Part shown: one piece after another, positions 34,624 through 43,233 of the stretch | Numbering within the stretch: position 1 is the first letter of the stretch | How the letters are laid out: each line of letters starts with the position of its first letter | NCBI RefSeq assembly: GCF_030817475.1 | Contig: NZ_JAUSZJ010000002.1 | Location: 4,292,626-4,356,625 of the forward strand | Source of the DNA: Streptomyces sp. V2I9 | GTDB taxonomy: Bacteria > Actinomycetota > Actinomycetes > Streptomycetales > Streptomycetaceae | Direction: 5' to 3' | Length of the DNA: 64,000 nucleotides | Notes under the pieces: generated by a model | Seen by the model: only the letters and a program-made list of their open reading frames with translations | Told to the model about the DNA's origin: nothing | Database searches by the model: none | Made by a program: the position numbers and the translations under genes

Positions 34624-34690
34624 CTCGGGTACGCCCGGCCGGACCGCTCGGGCACGCCCGCCCGGTCCGCTCGGGCGCGCCCGGGATCGC

Positions 34691-35902
34691 TCAGGCTCCG
34701 GACCCTATCTGCCGGACCCGCCGGCTCTGCTCCGTCATCGTCCGCTTCAGCCGGGGCCCGACCGGCTTCTCGACGAACCGGTGCATCAGGTAGGCCAGGA
34801 CCAGGATCGAGGACACCGTCGCGATCAGCGTCAGCTGCGGCGGTATGCGCAGGCCCCGGTTCAGGACCCGGATCACGAACCAGCCCAGGTGCTCGTGGAG
34901 CAGGTAGAAGGGGTACGTCAACGCCCCCGCGAACGTCAGCCACCGCCAGTCGGCCCAGCACAGCCACCCCAGAGCCACGGCGGCCACCGCGACGAAGGAG
35001 AGGGTCACGATCAGCTGGATCGCATAGGGAGAGCGGTCGAACGCGCCGTCCGCGCCGGGATGCCACAGGGCCATGACGGAGTACCGCTGCCCCAGCAGCC
35101 AGCTGACCAGCACGATCCCCCAGAGCAGCAGGTCGCTCCCGTGCCGGTGGATCAGGTAGAGCGCGAGACCGGCGATGAAGTACGGCGCGTGGTCCCGCAT
35201 CACCAGGGCGTCGGTCAGCGGATGGTCGGCGATCCGGGCGAAGGCGCCCGCCAGCGTCCAGCCGCAGCAGAAGACGACCACCCGGCGGTAGGTGACCCCG
35301 CGCCAGACGACGAACACGGCGAACAGCACGTAGAAGCGCAGCTCCACCCAGAGCGTCCAGCACACCCCGAGGACCCGGTCCACGCCCAACGGTTGCTGGA
35401 GCATCGTCAGGTTGACCAGCAGTTCGTCCGGGCGCAGCGGCTCCACGACCACCGGCAGCAGAACGGCCGCCGCGGTGACGACGACGATCGCCGCCCAGTA
35501 CGCCGGGTAGAGGCGGGCGACGCGGGAGCGGAAGAAGTCGCCCACCGAACGGCCCCAGCTGCTCATGCAGATGACGAACCCGCTGATGATGAAGAAGAGC
35601 TGCACCCCCAGGCTGCCGTACGTGGCGAACGACGACAGCGTCGGGAACAGGTGCGCCGGCGACTGCCCCCAGGACTCGGCGACCGGGCCTTCCTTGCCCG
35701 CGTAGTGGTAGAGGCAGACCATCAGCGCGGCCAGGATGCGCAGCCCGTCCAGCGCCGCCAGTCGGCTCCGCTGCTTCGGCGGCGGGTCCGTTCGCGCCGG
35801 TTCGGCGGGCCGGCCCTCCTGGACCGGAAGTGTCGCCGTACCCGCCCGCTCGCCCGTCATGCCGGTTCCCCCGGTCGTTTCCCGGACCGTTCCCCCGCTC
35901 AT
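34691..35902 (-). CDS. Acyltransferase 3 family membrane protein (O-acetylase type)
   Basis: 403 residues with about ten membrane helices. The hallmark ALDGLRILAALMVCLYHYAG lies at ~50-69, with catalytic His in LYHYAG, followed by LFFIISGFVI and the RVARLYPAYW motif. These OafA-like enzymes transfer acetyl or other acyl groups to surface glycans. It is the last gene of the three-gene minus-strand operon, 12 nt after the polysialyltransferase-like gene, so it probably modifies the polymer made by this cluster. Confidence 0.9.
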   Translation of the reverse strand: MSGGTVRETTGGTGMTGERAGTATLPVQEGRPAEPARTDPPPKQRSRLAALDGLRILAALMVCLYHYAGKEGPVAESWGQSPAHLFPTLSSFATYGSLGVQLFFIISGFVICMSSWGRSVGDFFRSRVARLYPAYWAAIVVVTAAAVLLPVVVEPLRPDELLVNLTMLQQPLGVDRVLGVCWTLWVELRFYVLFAVFVVWRGVTYRRVVVFCCGWTLAGAFARIADHPLTDALVMRDHAPYFIAGLALYLIHRHGSDLLLWGIVLVSWLLGQRYSVMALWHPGADGAFDRSPYAIQLIVTLSFVAVAAVALGWLCWADWRWLTFAGALTYPFYLLHEHLGWFVIRVLNRGLRIPPQLTLIATVSSILVLAYLMHRFVEKPVGPRLKRTMTEQSRRVRQIGSGA

Positions 35903-35914
35903 CTCCCCGCCCTC

Positions 35915-37309
35915 TCAGCCGCGCGTGCCGCGGACACGGGGGAGCCGCTGCTCCGCGCCCCGCTTCCAGGCGGCGGCCTGCCGGGCGATCCTGCGGACCG
36001 TCGCGTTGCGCGGGATGAAGTCGAACTGCGCCGGAAGGGCCCCCGGCAGCGCGAGCGCGGTGAGCCGGCGGCGGCGGAAGTACGGCGACGACGCCGAGGC
36101 CGGATGGGCGGCGAGGTACTCCTCGGCGGCGGGCCGCAGCCGCGGGTAGATCTGCGGCTGCATGGCGAATCCGACGGCCGTGACCAGGCCCGACAGCTCC
36201 GCGCGCACCCGGTCCGCGTCCGGCAGCCGCCACGAGGTGACCGCCTCCCGGTCCTCCAGGGCGGGCAGCAGGGCGTCGACGATCGTGACCGGGACGCGGT
36301 TGCTGTTCTGGTACGGGGTCAGCGCGGCGAGCAGGTCCCTCGTGCCGACCCGTGCGACGGGAATCCCGTAGAACGTCGCGGCGGTCAGCAGCGCGGTGGA
36401 GAACGCGCCCACCACGAGCGCCGGACGCGTCCGCTCGTACACCACCTCGGCGATCACCGGGGAGTCCAGCACGGTGAGGCCGGCGCCGAGCCGCGCGGCC
36501 TCCTCCTCCAGCGCGCGCGACCAGCTCACCGGGGCGGCGGGGTGCGGCTTGAAGACCACCTGCGTGTGGCCGAGCGCGACCGTGCCGCGCAGCATCCGCA
36601 GGTGCAGCTCCTGCTCCTCGTCGGCGGTCAGGACGTCGATGGCGGAGAGGTACTGCCCGAGCAGCAGGGCCGGTGCGTCGGCCGGGGCGGCGAACTCCTC
36701 GGCGGAAGATGCGAGTTCGCCCAGGACCTTGAGGAACTCGGCGGTCGGCACGACTTCCGGCTCGACGTCGAACTCGGTCATCAGCAGCGGCCGCAGTCCC
36801 GGCACCAGGTCCAGGTGGAGCAGGCGCTGCACGCGGGTGCCGATCAGCGGGTCGATCTTGCTGCGGGTGGGCCCGTAACTCATCAGCCCGTCCGCGTAGA
36901 GGTGGATCGGGCTCTCGCCGAAGATCTTGGCCACGGCGCTGGACGGATTGGCCTGGATGGACTCGCAGGCGATCTCCACCGGTCCGTCGCCCAGCCCCCA
37001 GGCCAGCCGCAGGTACCGCTCCCAGAGGAGGGTGTCCTGCTCGCGGGGGAACCAGCCGGCCGGGTGGAAGGGCCTGATGAACGCGTTCCACGAGTGGACC
37101 TCGTCGAACTCCGGCCGCAACGAGCCGAATCCGGCCATCCGGTCGAGCGGGGTGCCCACCTCGGGGGCGGGGGAGGTGTCACTGACGATCAGCAGCCGGC
37201 GGTGCTCGGCGCGCGGGCCGAACTGACCGGCCCGGATCGCCGCGGTCACCGTCGCCGCGGCGTACTGGGAGGCCGCGAAGAAGAGCTGGGTGGAACGGAT
37301 GGCAGACAT
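35915..37309 (-). CDS. Polysialyltransferase-family glycosyltransferase
   Basis: 464 residues; the ATG overlaps the stop of the GT2 gene (TGATG). It begins IRSTQLFFAASQYAAATVTA and carries a GT-B C-terminal domain with VVFKPHPAAPVSWSRALEEE and the serine-containing GAFSTALLTAATFYGIPVAR, which fits the alpha-2,8-polysialyltransferase (POLYST, PF07388) family. Probable job: polymerising nonulosonic acid units of the cell-wall glycopolymer in the cytoplasm. Family assignment is by motif memory. Confidence 0.75.
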   Translation of the reverse strand: MSAIRSTQLFFAASQYAAATVTAAIRAGQFGPRAEHRRLLIVSDTSPAPEVGTPLDRMAGFGSLRPEFDEVHSWNAFIRPFHPAGWFPREQDTLLWERYLRLAWGLGDGPVEIACESIQANPSSAVAKIFGESPIHLYADGLMSYGPTRSKIDPLIGTRVQRLLHLDLVPGLRPLLMTEFDVEPEVVPTAEFLKVLGELASSAEEFAAPADAPALLLGQYLSAIDVLTADEEQELHLRMLRGTVALGHTQVVFKPHPAAPVSWSRALEEEAARLGAGLTVLDSPVIAEVVYERTRPALVVGAFSTALLTAATFYGIPVARVGTRDLLAALTPYQNSNRVPVTIVDALLPALEDREAVTSWRLPDADRVRAELSGLVTAVGFAMQPQIYPRLRPAAEEYLAAHPASASSPYFRRRRLTALALPGALPAQFDFIPRNATVRRIARQAAAWKRGAEQRLPRVRGTRG

Positions 37310-38325
37310 CAGGCGCGGGCTCCGGAGGCGGCGGCAGGTGTGACGGCGGGGGCGGGCTCCGTGCCGGGGCGGCGGCGCACCCGGCGGAGCAGGGCGGCGC
37401 GCCGGTCGCCCAGGGAGTGGAGGGTCTCGTCGAGCAGCTCGGCGGGGAGCCTGCGCAGGGCGGTGGCGCTCATGGTGCGCAGCGTCCGCGCCACGGCCGG
37501 TTCGAACCGTTCGATGGAACCGAGATGGTGGGCCATGACCGCGCAGTACGTCCGCACGGCCTTCGGCAGCAGGACGTCCGCGTCGGGGTCCCGCGACGTC
37601 TCCTCGACGATCTGGTCGAACGCCCGGATGAAATCGAGCTGCCGGACATCGCCGATCTGGGTGAGCGAGGAAGCGACCCCGCGCCGGTAGAAGAGGCCGA
37701 GCAGGCCGACCGCGGCGAAGCTCTCCGCCTCCCGGTGCAGCCGCCAGATCCACGGCCGGTCCTCGGCGGTGCGCAGGCCGTCGGTGAAGTGCAGCAGCCC
37801 CCGGTCGAGGAGGCGGCGGTGGTAGATGCCGGCCCAGGCGTACGGGTAGTCCACCGACGTGGTGCGGTCGACCGGGAGGATCACCGAGCGCGGGCTGAGC
37901 ACCACGTTCCGCAGCCCGTGCGGCACCCGGTGCACCGTCCGCGTACGGCCGGTGGCCTGGACGTGGTCCGTGCGGACGAAGTCGCACTCCAGCCGCTCGG
38001 CCGCGGCGACCAGGTCCGCGAAGTAGCCGGGGGCCAGCCAGTCGTCGCCGTCCAGGAAGGTCAGGTACTCCCCGTCCGCCGCGTCCAGGCCGGTGTTCCT
38101 GGCCGTGGCCAGACCGCCGTTGCGCTCATGGACGATCACCCGCGCACCGGGAATGTCCTTCGCGGCGCGCTGGAGGATCTCGGCCGTCCCGTCGGTCGAC
38201 CGGTCGTCGACGAGGAGGAACTCGAAATCGTCGCGGGCGTTGGCACGCAGGCTTCTGAGGGTGTCGGGCGCGTATGTCTGCACGTTGTAGAACGGCACGA
38301 TGACGGAGAGCTTAACCACCCGCAT
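37309..38325 (-). CDS. Family 2 glycosyltransferase
   Basis: 338 residues from the ATG at 38325 (a GTG one codon upstream is possible). The GT2 fold is clear: LSVIVPFYNVQTYAPDTLRS, the DDRSTDGT motif, NGGLATARNTGLDAADGEY and the DGDD metal-binding motif (about 90-95). C-terminal helical region of about 120 residues. It is the first gene of the minus-strand operon and the likely initiating or side-chain transferase of the surface polymer. Confidence 0.88.
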   Translation of the reverse strand: MRVVKLSVIVPFYNVQTYAPDTLRSLRANARDDFEFLLVDDRSTDGTAEILQRAAKDIPGARVIVHERNGGLATARNTGLDAADGEYLTFLDGDDWLAPGYFADLVAAAERLECDFVRTDHVQATGRTRTVHRVPHGLRNVVLSPRSVILPVDRTTSVDYPYAWAGIYHRRLLDRGLLHFTDGLRTAEDRPWIWRLHREAESFAAVGLLGLFYRRGVASSLTQIGDVRQLDFIRAFDQIVEETSRDPDADVLLPKAVRTYCAVMAHHLGSIERFEPAVARTLRTMSATALRRLPAELLDETLHSLGDRRAALLRRVRRRPGTEPAPAVTPAAASGARA

Positions 38326-38527
38326 CACGCTAGTCGGAGGCCCGGCACATTCCTTGTCCCGAGAAAGTACTGCGCGTGAACGATGAATGTCCGAACGGTG
38401 AAGTGGATCGAATGCGACGGAAGTTGACCCGTCCTGCCTGCCGATTCCCCAAGCGTCGGCCGCCTGTTAACCATTTGTTGCTGTCGCGTTGGGCCGCTCA
38501 TCGAAATGCCTTCCTAATTTCTGGGAT
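38326..38527. promoter_or_regulatory. Divergent promoter region of the nonulosonic acid cluster
   Basis: About 200 bp between the two operons, visibly less GC-rich than the coding flanks (GTTAACCATTTGTTGC, CCTAATTTCTGGG). It must carry both promoters; exact elements are not assigned. Shared control of the two halves is likely from the layout. Confidence 0.5.
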
Positions 38528-39910
38528 GTGCCCCCACGTACCAGCAATCAGGCCGATCAGGCCGAAACCCCCGCCGCGCCCCGACCGGCGCTGAGGGTCG
38601 CCGTCCTCGCCGACTCCGACACCCGGTGGAAATGGGGCGCGCTCACCGCGCGCCGCCTGACCTCCGGGTCCGGTGAGCGGGGCGCGCGCCCCGTCGAGGT
38701 CAGCGGGCTGCTGCTGCGCGGCCGGGCCACGCCGACGCCCCGCCAGCTCGCGGAGGTCGGCGAGGTCGGGATCGACGCCGCGCGGGTCCGTGAGGTCACC
38801 GCCGTCGAGTTCCTGCACACCGTGCGCGACGAGGCGTACGACGTCGTCGTCCTCGCCCTCGTCGGCGGCGGCGTCCAGGCCATGCTGCACGGCCTGGCCG
38901 CGCTGAGCCTCCCGCGCCGTCCCGTCGTCGTCACCGGATACGTCGGCGTCGTCTACGAGAAGCTGGCCGACGGGCTCCTGCTCCGCCACGGCGCGGACGT
39001 CGTCCTCGCCAACTCGGCCCACGACGCGGAGCGCTTCCGCGCGGTGTACGAAGGCGTGGGCGCCGACGCCTCGGCGGTCACCGAGGCGGCCCTCCCCTTC
39101 CTCGGCGGAGCCCCCTACCGCCCCGAAGAGGGCCGCGACACCGTGGTGTTCGCCGCCCAGCCCTCCGTACCGGCGACGCGCGCCGACCGTACGTACCTGC
39201 TGCGCCGGCTCGTCGAGCACGCCCGGCTGCACCCGCGCCGCGAGGTGCTGCTGAAGCTGCGCTCCAAGCCCGGCGAGCACACCACGCACATCGAGGAACT
39301 GCCCTACCAGAAGCTCGCGCAGCGGCTGCCCGGCGGCCTGCCGCCCAACTTCCGCCTGGTGTACGGGCACATGGGCGAGGTCCTGGACCGCACCGACCTC
39401 CTGGTCACGGTCTCCTCGACCGCCGCGCTGGAATCGCTGCACCGCCGCATCCCGACCGCGATCCTCACCGACCTCGGCGTCCGCGAGCCGCTCGGCAACC
39501 ACCACTTCGTCGGCTCCGGGCTCCTCACCTCGTGGGACCGGCTCGACGGCGGGACGCGGCCCCGGCCGGACCCGGAGTGGGTGGCCCGGCAGGGCGTCGC
39601 CGCCGACGGCTCGTACGGCACCGCCTACGACACCGCCCGCGCCAAGGTCACCGCCCTCCTCGACGGCGGCGAACTCCCGCCGCTCGCCCCCTACTACACG
39701 CCCGCGACCGCCCCCGGCTACCTCCCCGGCATCCTCGCCCGCCACCACCTGGCCCCCGACGGCACGCCCCTGCCCGGCGCCGCCGCACCGCAGGAGCCGG
39801 GCCGGGTCCGGGGCGCGGTCCGCGAAACCGTCCGCAACGCGGCCCGCGGCGCCTACCGCCACGGCGTCCAGCGCGTCGCGCCGGTGATCCGCCGGATGGG
39901 GGAGCTGTGA
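38528..39910 (+). CDS. DUF6716-type putative glycosyltransferase
   Basis: 460 residues from the GTG at 38528. A GT-B-like architecture: N-domain LRVAVLADSDTRWKWGALTA, a central DVVLANSAHDAERFRAVYEG, and a C-domain with HPRREVLLKLRSKPGEHTTH, LVTVSSTAALESLHRRIPTA and an EPLGNHHFVGSGLLT stretch. It resembles the actinobacterial DUF6716 family found in the same genomic setting. First gene of the plus-strand operon; the next frame overlaps its stop. Confidence 0.72.
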   Translation: MPPRTSNQADQAETPAAPRPALRVAVLADSDTRWKWGALTARRLTSGSGERGARPVEVSGLLLRGRATPTPRQLAEVGEVGIDAARVREVTAVEFLHTVRDEAYDVVVLALVGGGVQAMLHGLAALSLPRRPVVVTGYVGVVYEKLADGLLLRHGADVVLANSAHDAERFRAVYEGVGADASAVTEAALPFLGGAPYRPEEGRDTVVFAAQPSVPATRADRTYLLRRLVEHARLHPRREVLLKLRSKPGEHTTHIEELPYQKLAQRLPGGLPPNFRLVYGHMGEVLDRTDLLVTVSSTAALESLHRRIPTAILTDLGVREPLGNHHFVGSGLLTSWDRLDGGTRPRPDPEWVARQGVAADGSYGTAYDTARAKVTALLDGGELPPLAPYYTPATAPGYLPGILARHHLAPDGTPLPGAAAPQEPGRVRGAVRETVRNAARGAYRHGVQRVAPVIRRMGEL

Positions 39911-39981
39911 CCGCTCCCGCAGGAGCCCCGGAGACCTCGGGGCCCACCACGCCCGGAACCCCCACCACACCAGGAGCAGCG

Positions 39982-41226
39982 ATGCAGCCGCCCCCGACCC
40001 CGACCGTCGTCGCCGTGATCCCCGCCCGCGGGGGGTCCAAGGGCGTCCCCGCCAAAAACCTCGCCGAGGTCGGCGGCATCCCGCTGGTCGCCCGCGCCGT
40101 CCGCGCCGCGCTCGGCGCCCCCGAGGTCACCGACGTCGTCGTCACCACCGACGACGGGACGATCGCCGAGGCCGCCCGCGCAGCCGCCGCCGACCTCCGG
40201 GCCGCCCACCGGCTGCACTGCGTGGAGCGCCCCGCCGCCATCGCGGGCGACACCGCCACCAGCGAAGCGGCCGTCCTGCACGCCCTGGACGTCTACGAGG
40301 CGGAGCGCGCCAGGACCGTCGACGTGGTCCTCCTCGTCCAGTGCACCAGCCCCTTCGTCTCCCCCGAGGACATCGACGGCGTGGCCCGCGCGGTCGCCCA
40401 CGAGGGCGCGGACACGGCCGTCACGGTCGCCCCGTTCCACGGCTTCGTCTGGCGCGACGGGCACGCGGTCGAGGAGGGCACGTACGGCGTCAACCACGAC
40501 AAGTCCGTACGCCCCCGCCGCCAGGACCGCCCCCAGGACCTCCTGGAGACCGGCGCCGCCTACGCGATGGACGCGGCGGGCTTCCGTACCCACCGTCACC
40601 GCTTCTTCGGCCACACCGCCCTCGTCCGCACCGACCCGGCGCGGGTGCTGGAGATCGACGACCCGCACGACCTGGCCCGCGCCCGCGCGCTCGCCCCGCT
40701 CCTGGACCCCTCCCCGCTGCCCTCCCTCGCGGACGTGGACGCGGTGGTCCTGGACTTCGACGGCACCCAGACCGACGACCGGGTCATGATCGACTCGGAC
40801 GGCCGCGAGACCGTCGCCGTGCACCGGGGCGACGGCCTGGGCATCGCCGCCCTGCGCAAGGCCGGGGTCCCCCTCCTGATCCTCTCCACCGAGCAGAACC
40901 CGGTCGTCGCCGCCCGCGCCCGCAAGCTCCAGGTCCCCGTCCTGCACGGCATCGACCGCAAGGACGAGGCGCTGAAGCGGTGGTGCGACGAGCACGCCAT
41001 CGCCCCCGACCGGGTCCTCTACGTCGGCAACGACGTCAACGACCTCCCCTGCTTCTCGCTCGCCGGCTGGCCCGTCGCGGTCGCCGGCGCCCACGACTCG
41101 GTACGCGCCGCCGCGCGCGCCGTCACGACCACCCCCGGCGGCTACGGCGCCATCCGCGAGATCGCGGCCTGGCTGCTCGGCCCCACCCTGACCCACACCC
41201 CCTCCCCCTCTGTCCCCACCACGTAA
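39982..41226 (+). CDS. neuA: Bifunctional acylneuraminate cytidylyltransferase / HAD phosphatase
   Basis: 414 residues from the ATG at 39982 with AGGAG 6 nt upstream; a GTG at 39907 overlapping the previous stop is a weaker alternative. Residues ~1-240 are a NeuA-type CMP-sugar synthetase (VVAVIPARGGSKGVPAKNLA, LLVQCTSPFVSPEDIDG). Residues ~250-400 are a KdsC-like HAD phosphatase (AVVLDFDGTQTDDRVMI, then GNDVNDLPCF). The fusion would dephosphorylate a nonulosonate 9-phosphate and activate the sugar to its CMP form, feeding the glycosyltransferases here. Confidence 0.92.
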   Translation: MQPPPTPTVVAVIPARGGSKGVPAKNLAEVGGIPLVARAVRAALGAPEVTDVVVTTDDGTIAEAARAAAADLRAAHRLHCVERPAAIAGDTATSEAAVLHALDVYEAERARTVDVVLLVQCTSPFVSPEDIDGVARAVAHEGADTAVTVAPFHGFVWRDGHAVEEGTYGVNHDKSVRPRRQDRPQDLLETGAAYAMDAAGFRTHRHRFFGHTALVRTDPARVLEIDDPHDLARARALAPLLDPSPLPSLADVDAVVLDFDGTQTDDRVMIDSDGRETVAVHRGDGLGIAALRKAGVPLLILSTEQNPVVAARARKLQVPVLHGIDRKDEALKRWCDEHAIAPDRVLYVGNDVNDLPCFSLAGWPVAVAGAHDSVRAAARAVTTTPGGYGAIREIAAWLLGPTLTHTPSPSVPTT

Positions 41227-41238
41227 GGAAGCACCACC

Positions 41239-42171
41239 ATGAGCACCTCCCGCCTGCGCACCTTCGGCACCCGCACCGCCGGCCCCGGCAACCCCGTCTA
41301 CATCACGGGCGAGATCGGCATCAACCACAACGGCGACCTCGACAACGCCATCGCGCTGATCGACGCGGCCGCCGAAGCAGGCTGCGACGCCGTCAAGTTC
41401 CAGAAGCGCACCCCGGAGATCTGCACCCCGCGCGACCAGTGGGACATCGAGCGCGACACCCCCTGGGGCCGGATGACGTACATCGACTACCGCCACCGCG
41501 TCGAGTTCGGCGAGGCCGAGTACACCGCCATCGCCGAGCACTGCGCGAAGCGCGGCATCGACTGGTTCGCCTCCCCGTGGGACACCGAGGCCGTCGCCTT
41601 CCTGGAGAAGTTCGACGTCCCCGCCCACAAGGTGGCCTCCGCCTCGCTCACCGACGACGAGCTGCTGCGCGCCCTGCGCGCCACCGGCCGCACGATTATC
41701 CTCTCCACCGGCATGTCCACCCCGAAGCAGATCCGCCACGCGGTCGAGGTCCTGGGCAGCGACAACATCCTGCTCTGCCACGCCACGTCGACGTACCCGG
41801 CGAAGGCCGAGGAGCTGAACCTGCGGGTCATCAACACCCTCCAGCAGGAGTACCCGAACGTCCCGATCGGCTACTCCGGCCACGAGACCGGCCTCCAGAC
41901 CACCCTGGCCGCCGTCGCGCTGGGCGCCACGTTCGTCGAGCGCCACATCACGCTGGACCGCGCCATGTGGGGCTCCGACCAGGCCGCCTCCGTCGAGCCG
42001 CAGGGCCTGACCCGCCTGGTCCGCGACATCCGCACCATCGAGCAGTCGCTCGGCGACGGCGTCAAGAAGGTGTACGAGTCCGAGCTCGGCCCGATGAAGA
42101 AGCTCCGCCGCGTCGCGGGCGTCGTCGCCGAGACCGAGAACGCGCCGGCCCCCGAGCCGGTCGCGGTCTGA
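41239..42171 (+). CDS. neuB: N-acetylneuraminate (nonulosonate) synthase, NeuB type, without SAF domain
   Basis: 310 residues. It condenses phosphoenolpyruvate with a mannose-type sugar or sugar phosphate to give sialic acid, Kdn or a relative. TIM-barrel motifs: YITGEIGINHNGD, CDAVKFQKRTPEI, IILSTGMSTPKQI, GYSGHETG and ERHITLDRAMWGSDQAAS. Typical NeuB proteins are about 345 residues and end with an antifreeze-like SAF domain; here the chain stops after KKVYESELGPMKKLRR with a short Pro/Ala/Glu tail. The start has a GGAAG box 8 nt upstream, and the gene follows neuA by 12 nt. Confidence 0.93.
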   Translation: MSTSRLRTFGTRTAGPGNPVYITGEIGINHNGDLDNAIALIDAAAEAGCDAVKFQKRTPEICTPRDQWDIERDTPWGRMTYIDYRHRVEFGEAEYTAIAEHCAKRGIDWFASPWDTEAVAFLEKFDVPAHKVASASLTDDELLRALRATGRTIILSTGMSTPKQIRHAVEVLGSDNILLCHATSTYPAKAEELNLRVINTLQQEYPNVPIGYSGHETGLQTTLAAVALGATFVERHITLDRAMWGSDQAASVEPQGLTRLVRDIRTIEQSLGDGVKKVYESELGPMKKLRRVAGVVAETENAPAPEPVAV

Positions 42172-42181
42172 GCGCCGACCG

Positions 42182-43216
42182 GTGAACCTCGCCTTCGTCG
42201 AGAGCCCGGTCCAGCTCCTGAACGTCCTGGAGTGGGTTCACGCCCAGGGGGGAGACGATCCGGCCGCCACCACGGTCGTCGTCCTCCCTCCGGTCGACCC
42301 GATGTCGCGCGGTCAGCTGCGCCGGATGGCGGAGCTGGCCCGCGACGAGGGCATCACGGTCCGCTGGCAGGAGGCGCGCGGCGAATCGGGCGCGCCCCTG
42401 AAGGCCCTGCGCGCCCTGGCCGGCCTGGTCCGGCGCGCGGACCACATCGTGATCGGCGACCCGTTCTCCCGGTACGTCCAGCTCCTGCTGACCCTGGTCC
42501 GCGCCGACCGCCTCACGGTGGTCGACGACGGCACGGCCACCATGGAGTTCGTCGCCCAGCTGGCCCGCGGCGAGCGCCTGACGCGCTGGCACCGCCGGGG
42601 CCGTACGGGACCGCGCGAACTGGTCCTGGCCCCGGTCACCGCCACGGCCCGCCGCCGCTTCACCCCGTCGGCCGGCCACACGGTCGAGGTGTTCACCGCG
42701 ATGCCGGTCGAGGCTCCGGCCGGCATCGCGGTCACCCCGAACACCTTCGCCTGGACCCGGTCACGTTTCGGTCCGCCGAGCGTCGGCAACGGGGCGGACC
42801 TGGTCGGCACCTCCCTGGTCGAGACGGGCGTCGTGGACCCCGTCCCGTACCAGGAGGCGGTCACGGCCCTGGCCCGCGCCCACGGGGCCACCCGCTACTT
42901 CGCCCACCGCCGCGAGTCCGCCGAGAAGCTCCACGCCCTGGAAGCCGCCACCGGCCTGGAGATCGTCCGCCCGGACCTCCCCCTGGAACTGATCGCCCGC
43001 CGCGGCCCCATCGGCCGCACGATCGTCAGCTTCCCCTCCACGGTCGTCCACACCCTCCCGCTGGCCCTGACCGGCACGGGCGTGAACGTGGCGGTCTGCG
43101 ACATCGCCCCGGAATGGCTCCGCACCACGGCGTCCCCGCGCGCCCAGGGCTTCCTGAGCGGCGTCACGGAGACGGCACGGGGGGTGCAGCGGCTGTCCTC
43201 GGTGGCCCGCGCGTAG
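42182..43216 (+). CDS. Glycosyltransferase of the nonulosonic acid cluster (GT52-like)
   Basis: 344 residues from the GTG at 42182, 10 nt after neuB. N-terminus MNLAFVESPVQLLNVLEWV (sensor-like PVQ motif), then VIGDPFSRYVQLLL, VVDDGTATMEF, a Tyr-Phe-Ala-His-Arg-Arg patch near 250 and SFPSTVVHTLPLAL. The motif order is that of bacterial lipooligosaccharide sialyltransferases and capsule-synthesis GTs (GT52/POLYST-like). It probably transfers the CMP-activated nonulosonic acid. Last gene of the operon; it ends 17 nt from the convergent gene. Confidence 0.7.
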   Translation: MNLAFVESPVQLLNVLEWVHAQGGDDPAATTVVVLPPVDPMSRGQLRRMAELARDEGITVRWQEARGESGAPLKALRALAGLVRRADHIVIGDPFSRYVQLLLTLVRADRLTVVDDGTATMEFVAQLARGERLTRWHRRGRTGPRELVLAPVTATARRRFTPSAGHTVEVFTAMPVEAPAGIAVTPNTFAWTRSRFGPPSVGNGADLVGTSLVETGVVDPVPYQEAVTALARAHGATRYFAHRRESAEKLHALEAATGLEIVRPDLPLELIARRGPIGRTIVSFPSTVVHTLPLALTGTGVNVAVCDIAPEWLRTTASPRAQGFLSGVTETARGVQRLSSVARA

Positions 43217-43233
43217 GACCCCGCCGCGGGTGG

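Noticed and set aside
34307..37690. Plus-strand open frame of over 1,100 codons over the acyltransferase and polysialyltransferase-like genes
   Set aside because: Arg/Gln/His-rich shadow of the minus-strand genes, which carry clear membrane and glycosyltransferase motifs.
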